This document shows, piece by piece, positions 8,638-16,570 of a stretch of DNA of 64,000 nt (position 1 is its first letter; each line of letters begins with the position of its first letter). This DNA comes from Ferirhizobium litorale (lineage in GTDB: Bacteria > Pseudomonadota > Alphaproteobacteria > Rhizobiales > Rhizobiaceae): positions 156,074 through 220,073 of the forward strand of contig JALDYZ010000008.1 in assembly GCA_030028905.1 (NCBI GenBank). Direction: 5' to 3'. A model generated the notes under the pieces. That model was not told the DNA's origin. It worked only from the letters and a program-made list of their open reading frames with translations, and did no database searches. The position numbers were made by a program, and so were the translations under genes.

Positions 8638-10463
8638 GCGCCAGCAACAAGCCCGCCGTCATCATCCTGTCCGAGGCGGCTCGCGGGATCGGGCGCCGGA
8701 TCGCCGAACTCACCGGCGGCGATCTGCACGGCGCATCCGCGCGCGTTTCAAGCGCCGAGGTTGCCTTCGACCAGTTGAAGCCGCATCTGCAGGGCCTGTT
8801 CGTCGAGGGCCGGCCGATCGTCGCTGTCATGGCGTCGGGCGCAGTGATCCGGCTTCTGGCGCCGGTGCTGGCCGACAAGATGCTGGAGCCGCCCGTGCTT
8901 GCCGTCAGCGAGGATGGCTCTTCGGTGGTGCCTCTGCTCGGCGGCCATCATGGCGCCAACGATCTCGCCCGCCTGTTGGCCGACGGGCTCCACGGGCACG
9001 CGGCGGTCACGACCGCCGGCGACGTCCGTTTCGGCGTCGCGCTCGACGCGCCGTCCGAGGGCTACGTGCTGGCCAATCCTGAGAACGCCAAGGCGGTGAT
9101 GGCGGAGCTTGTGGCCGGCGCGCCTGCGCGCCTCGACGGCGAAGCCGCGTGGCTGGCAGGGAACGGCATACCCTTCGCCGCCGATGGTGCGGTTACCCTT
9201 ACCATCACCGACCGGTCCAAGACGCCTACGCCGCTCGAACTCGTCTATCACCCGAAGACGCTGGTGCTCGGCATGGGCTGCGAGCGCGGGGCTTCGAGCG
9301 AAGAGGCGATTGCGCTTGCGGAGAAAGCCGTTGCCGATAGCGGCGTTGCCGAGGAGAGCATCGCTGCCGTTGCTTCCATCGATCTCAAGGCGGACGAGAC
9401 GGCGATCCATGCGGTCGCCGCCCGTTTCGGCGTACCGGCGCGCTTCTTCGATGCCTCCACGCTGGAAGCGGAAACGCCGCGGCTCCAAAACCCGTCCGAG
9501 GTCGTGTTCGCCGAGGTCGGCTGCCACGGCGTTGCCGAAGGTGCTGCGCTTGCGGCGTCCGGCTCGGATAGCGAACTCGTGTTTGCGAAGATCAAGTCGA
9601 AGGGGGCCACGGCAGCGATTGCCCGCTCGTCCTCGATCATCGATCCGGATGCCATCGGCCGCTCGCGCGGAAAGCTGTTCGTCGTCGGCATCGGGCCGGG
9701 AGCCGGCCGCTGGCGCTCGCCGGAAGTCTCGGCCATGGTGGCCGCCTCGACCGATCTCGTCGGCTATTCGCTCTACCTCGACCTGCTCGGGCCGCTTGCC
9801 CGCGGCAAGACGCGGCACGACTTCGACCTCGGCAAGGAGGAGGCGCGCGTCGTGCATGCCATGGAACTCGCCGGGCAGGGCCGCGACGTGGCGCTCGTCT
9901 GCTCGGGTGACGCCGGCATCTATGCGATGGCGACGCTCGTGTTCGAACTCTTCGAGAAGGGCGGCATTTCGGACGCGGCAAGCCGCATCGAAGTGCAGGT
10001 CTCGCCCGGAATCTCGGCGCTGCAGGCAGCGGCCGCGCGGGCCGGCGCCCCGCTCGGCCATGATTTCTGCACGATCTCGCTCTCCGACCTCCTGACCCCG
10101 TGGGAGGACATCCAGCGGCGCGTCAGGGCGGCTGGCGAGGGCGATTTCGTCATCGCCTTCTACAACCCGGTGTCGATGAAGCGCCGCACCCAGCTCGCCT
10201 ATGCCCGCGACAAGCTGCTCGAGTATCGGCCGCATTCCACCCCGGTCATCCTTGCCACCAATCTCGGACGCGAAGGCGAAAGGGTGCGCGTGGTGCCGCT
10301 CGGCGAACTCAATGTCGATGATGTCGACATGCTGACGGTGGTGGTCGTCGGCTCGTCGGAAAGCCGCACGGTTACGACCGGCGACGGTCGGACCTGGGTG
10401 TTCACGCCAAGGGGCTATTCCGGCAAGGCCGGTACAGGCATGAAGAAGGAAGCAGCAGAATGA
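8634..10463 (+). CDS. cobJ: CbiG-CobJ fusion: cobalt-precorrin-5A hydrolase-like domain plus C17-methyltransferase
   Basis: A 609-residue fusion. Residues about 1-120 form a CbiG N-terminal domain (VAVMASGAVIRLLAP, LGGHHGANDLARLLADG). Residues about 200-325 form the CobE/CbiG C-terminal domain (LVLGMGCERGASSEEAIALA). From about residue 345 a CobJ/CbiH methylase begins (KLFVVGIGPGAGRWRSPEV, VCSGDAGIYAMA, VSPGISALQAAAARAGAPLGHDF, FYNPVSMKRRTQL). CbiH makes the ring-contracted lactone and CbiG opens it, releasing acetaldehyde, so the fusion joins two consecutive steps of the cobalt-early path. No CobG, the monooxygenase of the aerobic path, is seen. The start overlaps cobI by ATGA and the end overlaps cobM the same way. 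Confidence 0.93.
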   Translation: MSASNKPAVIILSEAARGIGRRIAELTGGDLHGASARVSSAEVAFDQLKPHLQGLFVEGRPIVAVMASGAVIRLLAPVLADKMLEPPVLAVSEDGSSVVPLLGGHHGANDLARLLADGLHGHAAVTTAGDVRFGVALDAPSEGYVLANPENAKAVMAELVAGAPARLDGEAAWLAGNGIPFAADGAVTLTITDRSKTPTPLELVYHPKTLVLGMGCERGASSEEAIALAEKAVADSGVAEESIAAVASIDLKADETAIHAVAARFGVPARFFDASTLEAETPRLQNPSEVVFAEVGCHGVAEGAALAASGSDSELVFAKIKSKGATAAIARSSSIIDPDAIGRSRGKLFVVGIGPGAGRWRSPEVSAMVAASTDLVGYSLYLDLLGPLARGKTRHDFDLGKEEARVVHAMELAGQGRDVALVCSGDAGIYAMATLVFELFEKGGISDAASRIEVQVSPGISALQAAAARAGAPLGHDFCTISLSDLLTPWEDIQRRVRAAGEGDFVIAFYNPVSMKRRTQLAYARDKLLEYRPHSTPVILATNLGREGERVRVVPLGELNVDDVDMLTVVVVGSSESRTVTTGDGRTWVFTPRGYSGKAGTGMKKEAAE

Positions 10464-11239
10464 CCGTCTATTTCATCGGCGCCGGCCCCGGCGCGCCGGA
10501 TCTCATCACCGTGCGCGGGCTGAAACTCATCGAGCGCTGCCCTGTCTGCCTCTATGCCGGTTCTCTGGTGCCGGAAGAGATCGTCAGCGCAGCGCCCGAG
10601 GGCGCCATCGTCAAGGATACCGCCCCGATGCATCTCGACGAGATCATGGCCGACATCGAAGCCGCGCATGAGCGCGGCGAGGATGTGGCGCGGGTGCATT
10701 CCGGCGATCCCTCGATCTATGGCGCGATCGCCGAGCAGATGCGACGCCTCGATGCGCTCGACATTCCCTATGACGTGGTTCCGGGCGTTCCGGCCTTCGC
10801 GGCAACGGCGGCGCGGCTGAAGACCGAACTGACGCTGCCCGAGATCGCACAGACGATCATCATCACCCGCACCGAGATGAAGGCGTCGTCGATGCCCGAG
10901 TTCGAAACGCTGGAGATCCTCGGCAAAGCGCGCGCGACACTCGCCATCCACCTGTCGATCCGCAATCTCACCCATGTGCGCGAGGTTCTGACCCCGTACT
11001 ATGGCGAGGATTGCCCGGTCGTGGTCGCCTATCGCTCGACCTGGCCGGACGAACTCTTCATCCGCACGACCCTGAAGGACATGCAGGAACAGGTGCGCAA
11101 GGCGAAGATCACCCGCACCGCGCTGATCATGGTCGGCAAGGTTTTCGGCGATGTCAGCTTCCGCGACAGCGACCTCTACAATTCCGATTTCAGCCATGTG
11201 CTGCGAAACCGGGGCAAGAAGAAGGTGGCGAGCGCCTGA
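10460..11239 (+). CDS. cobM: Precorrin-4 / cobalt-precorrin-4 C11-methyltransferase
   Basis: A 259-residue CobM/CbiF methylase. Diagnostic blocks are VYFIGAGPGAPDLITVRGLKLI, YAGSLVPEEI, VHSGDPSIYGAIAEQM, VVPGVPAFAATAARLKTELTLPE and IITRTEMKASSMP. It methylates C11 of the contracted ring. It is the last gene of the cbiX operon; 114 bp without a clear gene follow before the nucleoside hydrolase. Confidence 0.96.
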   Translation: MTVYFIGAGPGAPDLITVRGLKLIERCPVCLYAGSLVPEEIVSAAPEGAIVKDTAPMHLDEIMADIEAAHERGEDVARVHSGDPSIYGAIAEQMRRLDALDIPYDVVPGVPAFAATAARLKTELTLPEIAQTIIITRTEMKASSMPEFETLEILGKARATLAIHLSIRNLTHVREVLTPYYGEDCPVVVAYRSTWPDELFIRTTLKDMQEQVRKAKITRTALIMVGKVFGDVSFRDSDLYNSDFSHVLRNRGKKKVASA

Positions 11240-11353
11240 CCGAAAAACCGGTCTTGCTACTGTAGCGTTTGTGACTATTGTCGCCCGGCCCGCGGGGCGG
11301 CGGCTTGCCCATGCCTCCGGGCGCCAGCCTATAAGAATAAAAAGGAAACTCCC

Positions 11354-12307
11354 ATGCACAAGGTCATTTTTGACACGGATCCCGGCGTCGACGACGCGAT
11401 GGCGCTGCTTTTCCTGCACCGCCACCCGGAGGTCGATCTGCTCGGCATCACCACCGTCTTCGGCAATGCCTCGGTCGAGACCACGACCCGCAACGCCCTC
11501 TTCCTCAAGCGCGAGTGGAAGATCGACGCGCCGGTGGCGCGGGGCGCCAACGAGACATTCGATCCGGCCCGTGCCTCCGAGGAGGAATGGCCAACCTTCG
11601 TGCATGGCGAGGACGGCCTCGGCAACATCGACGTGCCGGAAGTCATCGACATGCCGGTCGATCCGCGCCCTGCCTACCAGTTCATCATCGACACGGTGCG
11701 TGCGCATCCGGGCGAGGTGCGCCTCGTGGCCGTCGGCCGCATGACCAACCTGGCGCTGGCGCTCCGCCACGACCCCGAAATCGCCGGCCTGGTCAAGGAT
11801 GTCGTCATCATGGGCGGCAATTTCCGCGTTCCCGGCAATGTCACCCCGGTCGCCGAGGCCAATATCTACGGCGATCCGGAAGCCGCCGATGCGGTCATGA
11901 CCGCGCCGTGGAAGGTCGTCGTCATCGGCCTCGACGTGACCGGCGTCACCACCATGAGCCGGAAGTATCTCGCAGACATGGCGACGGAAGGCGGCGAGCA
12001 TGTCGAACTCCTCAACCGCATCTCGCAGTTCTACATCGACTTCTACGCTCACATGGTCGATGACGGCATGCTGGTGCATGACAGCTGCGCCTGCGTCTAC
12101 ATCGTCGCGCCCCAACTCTTCACCACCCAGGGCGGCCCGATCCGCGTCGTCTGCGGCGGTATCGCCGACGGCCAGACGATCCAGAAGCCGGATGGCTTCT
12201 TCTTCCCGCCGGGCGACTGGGACAACCTGCCGAACCAACTCGCCTGCATCGGCATCGATTCCGATGGCGTGCTGTCGCTGATCCGCCGGACGATCCTGAC
12301 CGCATAA
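11354..12307 (+). CDS. Inosine/uridine-preferring nucleoside hydrolase
   Basis: A 317-residue nucleoside N-ribohydrolase. The calcium-binding DTDPGVDDA signature is at residues 7-15; the GDPEAADAV block and the AxGRMTNLALAL segment are also typical of the family. It cleaves the N-glycosidic bond of purine or pyrimidine nucleosides to give base and ribose. GGAAA lies a few bases before the ATG. It stands alone between two cobalamin operons in the same orientation as the first; no ABC nucleoside transporter is adjacent. Substrate preference cannot be read from the sequence. Confidence 0.9.
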   Translation: MHKVIFDTDPGVDDAMALLFLHRHPEVDLLGITTVFGNASVETTTRNALFLKREWKIDAPVARGANETFDPARASEEEWPTFVHGEDGLGNIDVPEVIDMPVDPRPAYQFIIDTVRAHPGEVRLVAVGRMTNLALALRHDPEIAGLVKDVVIMGGNFRVPGNVTPVAEANIYGDPEAADAVMTAPWKVVVIGLDVTGVTTMSRKYLADMATEGGEHVELLNRISQFYIDFYAHMVDDGMLVHDSCACVYIVAPQLFTTQGGPIRVVCGGIADGQTIQKPDGFFFPPGDWDNLPNQLACIGIDSDGVLSLIRRTILTA

Positions 12308-12375
12308 GGGCCGCATCGATCGAATCGCGCGCCGAGTCGGCTGTACTTTTCCGACGCTGCGGCAGTCTCATCCCC

Positions 12376-12487
12376 CGTCATGCCGGACTTGATCCGGCAT
12401 CCAGCGCGCTCAAGTCCTTGAGCGCAATTGACTCTTCTGCGCCGCCGACGCGGCGCGGCTGGACCCCGGCTCAGGGCCGGGGTGACG
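12376..12487 (+). repeat. Multi-hairpin intergenic repeat, copy 1
   Basis: A roughly 112-bp element bounded by CGTCA (12376-12380) and TGACG (12483-12487). It is four short perfect hairpins in a row: TGCCGGA/TCCGGCA (12381-12399), GCGCTCAAG/CTTGAGCGC (12406-12425), GCGCCGC/GCGGCGC (12439-12456) and CCCCGGC/GCCGGGG (12464-12482). A second full copy lies in reverse orientation at 58731-58843 and a decayed copy at 39995-40070. It lies between the convergent ends of the nucleoside hydrolase and cobK genes. The pattern is that of a small non-autonomous mobile or RNA-structured repeat. Confidence 0.85.
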
Positions 12488-12537
12488 TGGAGGTGAACTG
12501 CATCCGGTCAATATCGACCCTGCCACCTGCCACCGCC

Positions 12538-13215
12538 CTACTGCCTGTCGATCATCACGACCGGCAGGCCCATGTTGCGGGCGGCGACGATCTTCGCATA
12601 GCCCGCCGCACCGCCCGAGTTGCGGCACACCAGATGGGTGACGTCGTGCAGGCGAAACACATCCTCTTCCTCCGAGGGGGCGCCCGCCGGCTTGCCGAGT
12701 ACCAGCGTGTGGCTGGCAAAGTTCAGCCGCGTCGCCGGCGGGTCGACCATGCGGATCACGAAGTGGCAGTCGTGCCGCGGCTCGAAGGCCGAGAGATACT
12801 GCCGGCCGAGCGCCAGGAAGGGGCGGCAATCGGGCGGCAACAGCGCCGCCGCCTGCTCCAGTGATACCACCCTGGTCCAGTTGTCTCCGGGTTGCAGCTT
12901 CCATGCGGGGCGCTCGATCGTCTCCAGTGCAATGCCGGTGCTTCGGCAGGCAAGCACGGCATTGGCGGAGATATTCTTGGCGAACGGATGGGTCGCGTCG
13001 ATAACCCGCGTAATGCCGTTGTCGAGCAGGTAGCGGGCAAGTCCTTCCGCGCCGCCGAAGCCGCCGATGCGCACCGTGCCGGCGACCGGCGCCGGCTCCC
13101 TGGTGCGGCCGGCAAGCGAGGTGATGACCTCGGCCACACCTTCAGCAACCATCCGTGCCGCAAGGTCCGCCGCCTCCCTGGTGCCGCCGAGAATGAGGAT
13201 CCTTTCAGCCGGCAC
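12538..13215 (-). CDS. cobK: Precorrin-6A / cobalt-precorrin-6A reductase, short at the C-terminus
   Basis: A CobK/CbiJ reductase of about 225 residues; it reduces the precorrin-6A macrocycle with NADPH. It starts RILILGGTREAADLA, with the family blocks RVIDATHPFA and LVCRNSGGAAGYAKI. A GTG at 13213-13215 is the likely start, overlapping the cbiD stop by 11 bp, with GGGGAAAG upstream. The end is unusual: the protein stops right after GLPVVMIDRQ, where homologs normally have 20-30 more residues ending in a VExVEAALxWL-like helix. A hairpin repeat lies 50 bp beyond the stop. Whether the short form is active is not known. Confidence 0.88.
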   Translation of the reverse strand: MPAERILILGGTREAADLAARMVAEGVAEVITSLAGRTREPAPVAGTVRIGGFGGAEGLARYLLDNGITRVIDATHPFAKNISANAVLACRSTGIALETIERPAWKLQPGDNWTRVVSLEQAAALLPPDCRPFLALGRQYLSAFEPRHDCHFVIRMVDPPATRLNFASHTLVLGKPAGAPSEEEDVFRLHDVTHLVCRNSGGAAGYAKIVAARNMGLPVVMIDRQ

Positions 13216-14329
13216 GGGCGATGATCTTTCCCTGCCGGTCGGTGACGACCACGTCGACCGAGACCGGTGCGCCGCGCAGAGTGGCAAGCGCCGTCTCGCG
13301 CGCCTTCCTGGCCACAACGCCGGCGATGTCGATGCCGGATGCGCGGGTCATTTCAAGCACTTCAAGTGCAGTGTTCGCAGATCGAATCCGCTCCTTCAGC
13401 GGTTCGGTCCGGTCGTCGTCCGCAATCAGCGTTTCCAGGAAGGCCATGTCCACCTGGCTGCGCGCGGAGTGCAGGTCGAGCGCGCCCTGCGCCAACTTCA
13501 CCATTTTTGCGAAGCCGCCGGCGATCGTCAGGCGCGGAACCGGGTGCGCTCGCAGATACTTGAGCAAACCGCCGGCAAAGTCGCCCATGTCGAGGAGCGC
13601 GCCTTCCGGCAGGCCGTAGAGTTCCTGTGCCGTCTTTTCCGAGGTAGAGCCGGTGGCGCCGAGCACGTGCGTCAGGCCCTCGGCGCGCGCGACGTCGATT
13701 CCCCGATGGATCGAGTGGATCCAGGCCGAGCAGGAGAACGGGTTGACGACTCCGGTGGTGCCGAGGATCGACAGGCCGCCGAGGATGCCGAGCCGGGGAT
13801 TCCAGGTCTGCGCCGCGATCTCCTCGCCGCCAGGCACGGAGATCCGCACCTCGACGTCTGCGGGAAGGCCGTGTTCGCCGCAGAGCGCCACGACCTCGGC
13901 GCTCATCATCGCGCGCGGCACCGGGTTGATCGCCGGTTCGCCGACGGCCACCGGCAGGCCGGCCTTGGTGATCATGCCGACGCCGTCGCCGGCAGCAAAG
14001 CGGATACCGCTGCCGGGCCGCAGAGGGCGCACGCTCGCCATTACGGTGCAGCCGTGGGTCACGTCCGGATCGTCTCCGGCATCCTTGATGATCCCGGCCG
14101 TCGCATAGCCGTCGCCGAGGCTCTCGAAGGCGAGCGCAAAGGCGGGTTCCTCGCCGCGCGGAAGTCGGATCGTCACGGGATCGGGGAATTCGCCGGTGAT
14201 CAGCGCCGTCAGCGCGGCCTTCGTGGCGGCGGTCGCGCAGGCGCCGGTGGTCCAGCCGCGCCGCAACTCGCCATCCGGCTTGCGGTCGGTGCCGGGTGCT
14301 GCAATCGGGGAAGCGGCGTCCGTCGTCAT
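13205..14329 (-). CDS. cbiD: Cobalt-precorrin-5B C1-methyltransferase CbiD
   Basis: A 374-residue CbiD. The signature LRRGWTTGACATAATKAAL lies near residue 25, followed by IKDAGDDPDVTHGCTV, GDGVGMITKAGLPV and GATGSTSEKTAQELYGLPEGALLDMGDFAGG. CbiD is the C1-methylase of the cobalt-early pathway and replaces the aerobic CobF, which was not found here. It is transcribed divergently from cobA across about 94 bp and is followed by an overlapping cobK. Identification is firm. Confidence 0.95.
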   Translation of the reverse strand: MTTDAASPIAAPGTDRKPDGELRRGWTTGACATAATKAALTALITGEFPDPVTIRLPRGEEPAFALAFESLGDGYATAGIIKDAGDDPDVTHGCTVMASVRPLRPGSGIRFAAGDGVGMITKAGLPVAVGEPAINPVPRAMMSAEVVALCGEHGLPADVEVRISVPGGEEIAAQTWNPRLGILGGLSILGTTGVVNPFSCSAWIHSIHRGIDVARAEGLTHVLGATGSTSEKTAQELYGLPEGALLDMGDFAGGLLKYLRAHPVPRLTIAGGFAKMVKLAQGALDLHSARSQVDMAFLETLIADDDRTEPLKERIRSANTALEVLEMTRASGIDIAGVVARKARETALATLRGAPVSVDVVVTDRQGKIIARAG

Positions 14330-14423
14330 GGTTCACTTATAATTCAGGTGGAGGGGCTTAGAAAGGCATGCGCCGACCTTTCCAAGATTGCAATTTTGCC
14401 CCTGCGGGCATAGGACGATGTGG

Positions 14424-15266
14424 ATGAACGACAAAGCTTTTTCGCAACTTCCGACGATCGGGCCGGGCAGCGTCTGGCTGGTCGGGGCGGGGCCCGGAGA
14501 TCCGGGTCTGCTGACGCTGCTTGCGGCGCGCGCGCTCGCCGATGCCGACGTGATAGTCTACGACGCCCTCGTCAACGACGACTGCCTGAAGCTCGCCCGC
14601 AGCGGCGCCGTTCTGGAGTATGCGGGAAAGCGCGGCGGCAAGCCTTCCGCCAGGCAGCGCGACATCTCGCTGCGCCTGGTCGAACTGGCGCGTGAGGGGT
14701 GCAAGGTGCTCCGCCTCAAGGGCGGCGATCCCTTCGTCTTCGGCCGCGGTGGCGAGGAAGCGCTGACGCTGGTCGAGCACAATGTTCCGTTCCGCATCGT
14801 CCCGGGCATCACCGCCGGCATCGGCGGGCTTTCCTATGCCGGCATTCCGGTGACGCACCGGGAGATCAACCACGCCGTGACCTTCCTGACCGGCCATGAT
14901 TCCTCCGGCGTGGTGCCCGACCGGATCGACTGGGATGCGATCGGCAAGGGATCTCCCGTCATCGTCATGTACATGGCCATGAAGCACATCGGCCAGATCA
15001 GCGCCAACCTGATCGCCGCCGGGCGCAGTCCTTCGGAACCGATGGCCTTCGTCTGCAACGCGGCGACCGCGCAGCAGGCCGTTCTCGAAACCACGCTCGG
15101 CGAGGCGGCACAGGCGGTTGCCGCCTCCGGGCTCGAGCCGCCGGCCATCGTCGTCGTCGGCGAGGTCGTGCGGCTGAGGGCCTCGCTCGATTGGCTCGGC
15201 GCGCTTTCCGGCAGGAAACTCGCGAGCGACCCCTTCGCCAGCGAAAACGGAAAGGAAACGGCATGA
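14424..15266 (+). CDS. cobA: Uroporphyrinogen-III C-methyltransferase (SUMT)
   Basis: A 280-residue SUMT that methylates uroporphyrinogen III at C2 and C7 to give precorrin-2, the branch point to cobalamin and siroheme. Visible motifs are VWLVGAGPGDPGLLTLLAARAL, VLRLKGGDPFVFGRGGEE, IVPGITAGIGGLSYAGIP and VTFLTGHD. I prefer the ATG at 14424 because AGGA at 14412-14415 is 8 bp away; another ATG lies two codons upstream. No CysG oxidase/chelatase domain is fused. The gene opens the cobA-cobB-cobC-cobD operon, with cobB overlapping by ATGA. Confidence 0.95.
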   Translation: MNDKAFSQLPTIGPGSVWLVGAGPGDPGLLTLLAARALADADVIVYDALVNDDCLKLARSGAVLEYAGKRGGKPSARQRDISLRLVELAREGCKVLRLKGGDPFVFGRGGEEALTLVEHNVPFRIVPGITAGIGGLSYAGIPVTHREINHAVTFLTGHDSSGVVPDRIDWDAIGKGSPVIVMYMAMKHIGQISANLIAAGRSPSEPMAFVCNAATAQQAVLETTLGEAAQAVAASGLEPPAIVVVGEVVRLRASLDWLGALSGRKLASDPFASENGKETA

Positions 15267-16570
15267 GCGGGCTCCTGATCGCCGCGCCGTCGTCGGGTGC
15301 GGGAAAGACGACAATCACGCTTGGGCTGCTGCGTGCGCTGCACCGCAAGGGCGTGGCGCTGGCGCCCGGCAAGGCAGGGCCGGACTATATCGATCCGGCA
15401 TTCCATTCGGCGGCCAGCGGCGAGAAGTGTCTGAACTACGATCCCTGGGCGATGCGCCGCGAATTGCTGCTTGCCAACGCCGCGCTGCATCGCTCTGGCG
15501 GCAAGATGCTGGTGATCGAGGCGATGATGGGTCTGTTCGACGGTGCGGCCGACGGCAGCGGCTCGCCGGCCGACCTCGCGGCTACTCTCGGCCTTTCCGT
15601 CGTCCTCGTCGTCGATTGCGCCCGCATGTCCCATTCCGTTGCGGCGCTGGTCAGCGGATTTGCCAATTTCCGCATCGACACGCGCATTGCCGGCGTCATT
15701 CTCAACCGTGTCGCCAGCGATCGCCATGAAGCCATGCTTCGCTTTGCGCTCGAATCGATCCGCATGCCGATCTATGCCGTCGTGCGCATGGACAAGGAGC
15801 TGACGCTGCCCGAGCGCCACCTGGGGCTGGTGCAGGCCGGCGAGCACGGCGCGCTCGAGGAATTCATCGAACATGCCGCCAAGGCGGTGACCGTCGACTG
15901 CGACCTGTCGCTGCTGGTCAGGGCGGCGCGCCAGGTACCGGACCGGACATCGGACGCCAACATCGCCCGGTTGCCGCCGCTCGGGCAGCGCATCGCGGTG
16001 GCTCACGACCTCGCCTTCGCCTTTTGCTACGAGCACATGCTGCTCGGCTGGCGGCGGCGCGGTGCGGAGATCAGCTTTTTTTCGCCGCTCGCCGACGAGG
16101 CGCCACCCGAAAACAGCGATGCCATCTACCTGCCGGGCGGCTATCCGGAACTCAACGCCGGCAGGATCGCCGAGGCGGAGCGCTTCCGCGCCGGCGTCGT
16201 CGAAGCGGCGGCGCGCGGGGTGCGGGTCTACGGCGAATGCGGGGGATACATGGCCCTCGGCGAGGGGCTGATCGATGCGAACGGCCGACGCCACCGGATG
16301 CTCGGGTTGTTGCCGTTGACCACAAGCTTCCAGGAGCGTCGGCGTCACCTGGGGTACCGGCGCGTGACGCCGGTTGCAGGTGGTCCGTTTGAAACGCCGA
16401 TGACCGCCCATGAGTTCCACTATGCCACGGTTGTTTCCGAAGGCGATGCCGAGCGCCTGTTTGCCGTCACCGACGCGCTCGACACGCCGCTCGGCGAGGC
16501 GGGACTGCGCCGGGGTACGGTTTCCGGTTCCTTCATGCACCTGATCGATCTGGCCGGCAGCCCCGGATGA
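15263..16570 (+). CDS. cobB: Cobyrinate / hydrogenobyrinate a,c-diamide synthase
   Basis: A 435-residue CobB/CbiA glutamine amidotransferase that amidates the a and c side chains using ATP and glutamine. The N-terminal domain has the P-loop APSSGAGKTT (about residues 8-17) and PGKAGPDYIDPAFH; the C-terminal class-I amidotransferase domain has the nucleophile Cys326 in VYGECGGYMALGEG and a late AHEFHYA histidine block. It overlaps cobA and cobC by ATGA on both sides. CobB and CbiA differ mainly in metal-free versus cobalt substrate, which the sequence does not settle. Confidence 0.95.
   Translation: MSGLLIAAPSSGAGKTTITLGLLRALHRKGVALAPGKAGPDYIDPAFHSAASGEKCLNYDPWAMRRELLLANAALHRSGGKMLVIEAMMGLFDGAADGSGSPADLAATLGLSVVLVVDCARMSHSVAALVSGFANFRIDTRIAGVILNRVASDRHEAMLRFALESIRMPIYAVVRMDKELTLPERHLGLVQAGEHGALEEFIEHAAKAVTVDCDLSLLVRAARQVPDRTSDANIARLPPLGQRIAVAHDLAFAFCYEHMLLGWRRRGAEISFFSPLADEAPPENSDAIYLPGGYPELNAGRIAEAERFRAGVVEAAARGVRVYGECGGYMALGEGLIDANGRRHRMLGLLPLTTSFQERRRHLGYRRVTPVAGGPFETPMTAHEFHYATVVSEGDAERLFAVTDALDTPLGEAGLRRGTVSGSFMHLIDLAGSPG

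Noticed and set aside
8748..10235. Long minus-strand frame opposite cbiG-cobJ
   Set aside because: It is antisense to conserved coding sequence and has no domain, ribosome site or operon context.
12410..12537. Frameshifted continuation of cobK downstream of its stop
   Set aside because: None of the three frames after the stop gives the expected VExVEAALxWL-like end, so the short C-terminus is not a simple frameshift.
14330..14423. Second cobalamin riboswitch between cbiD and cobA
   Set aside because: The gap is only about 94 bp and lacks the TCCGGTG or GGAGCTG core pieces.
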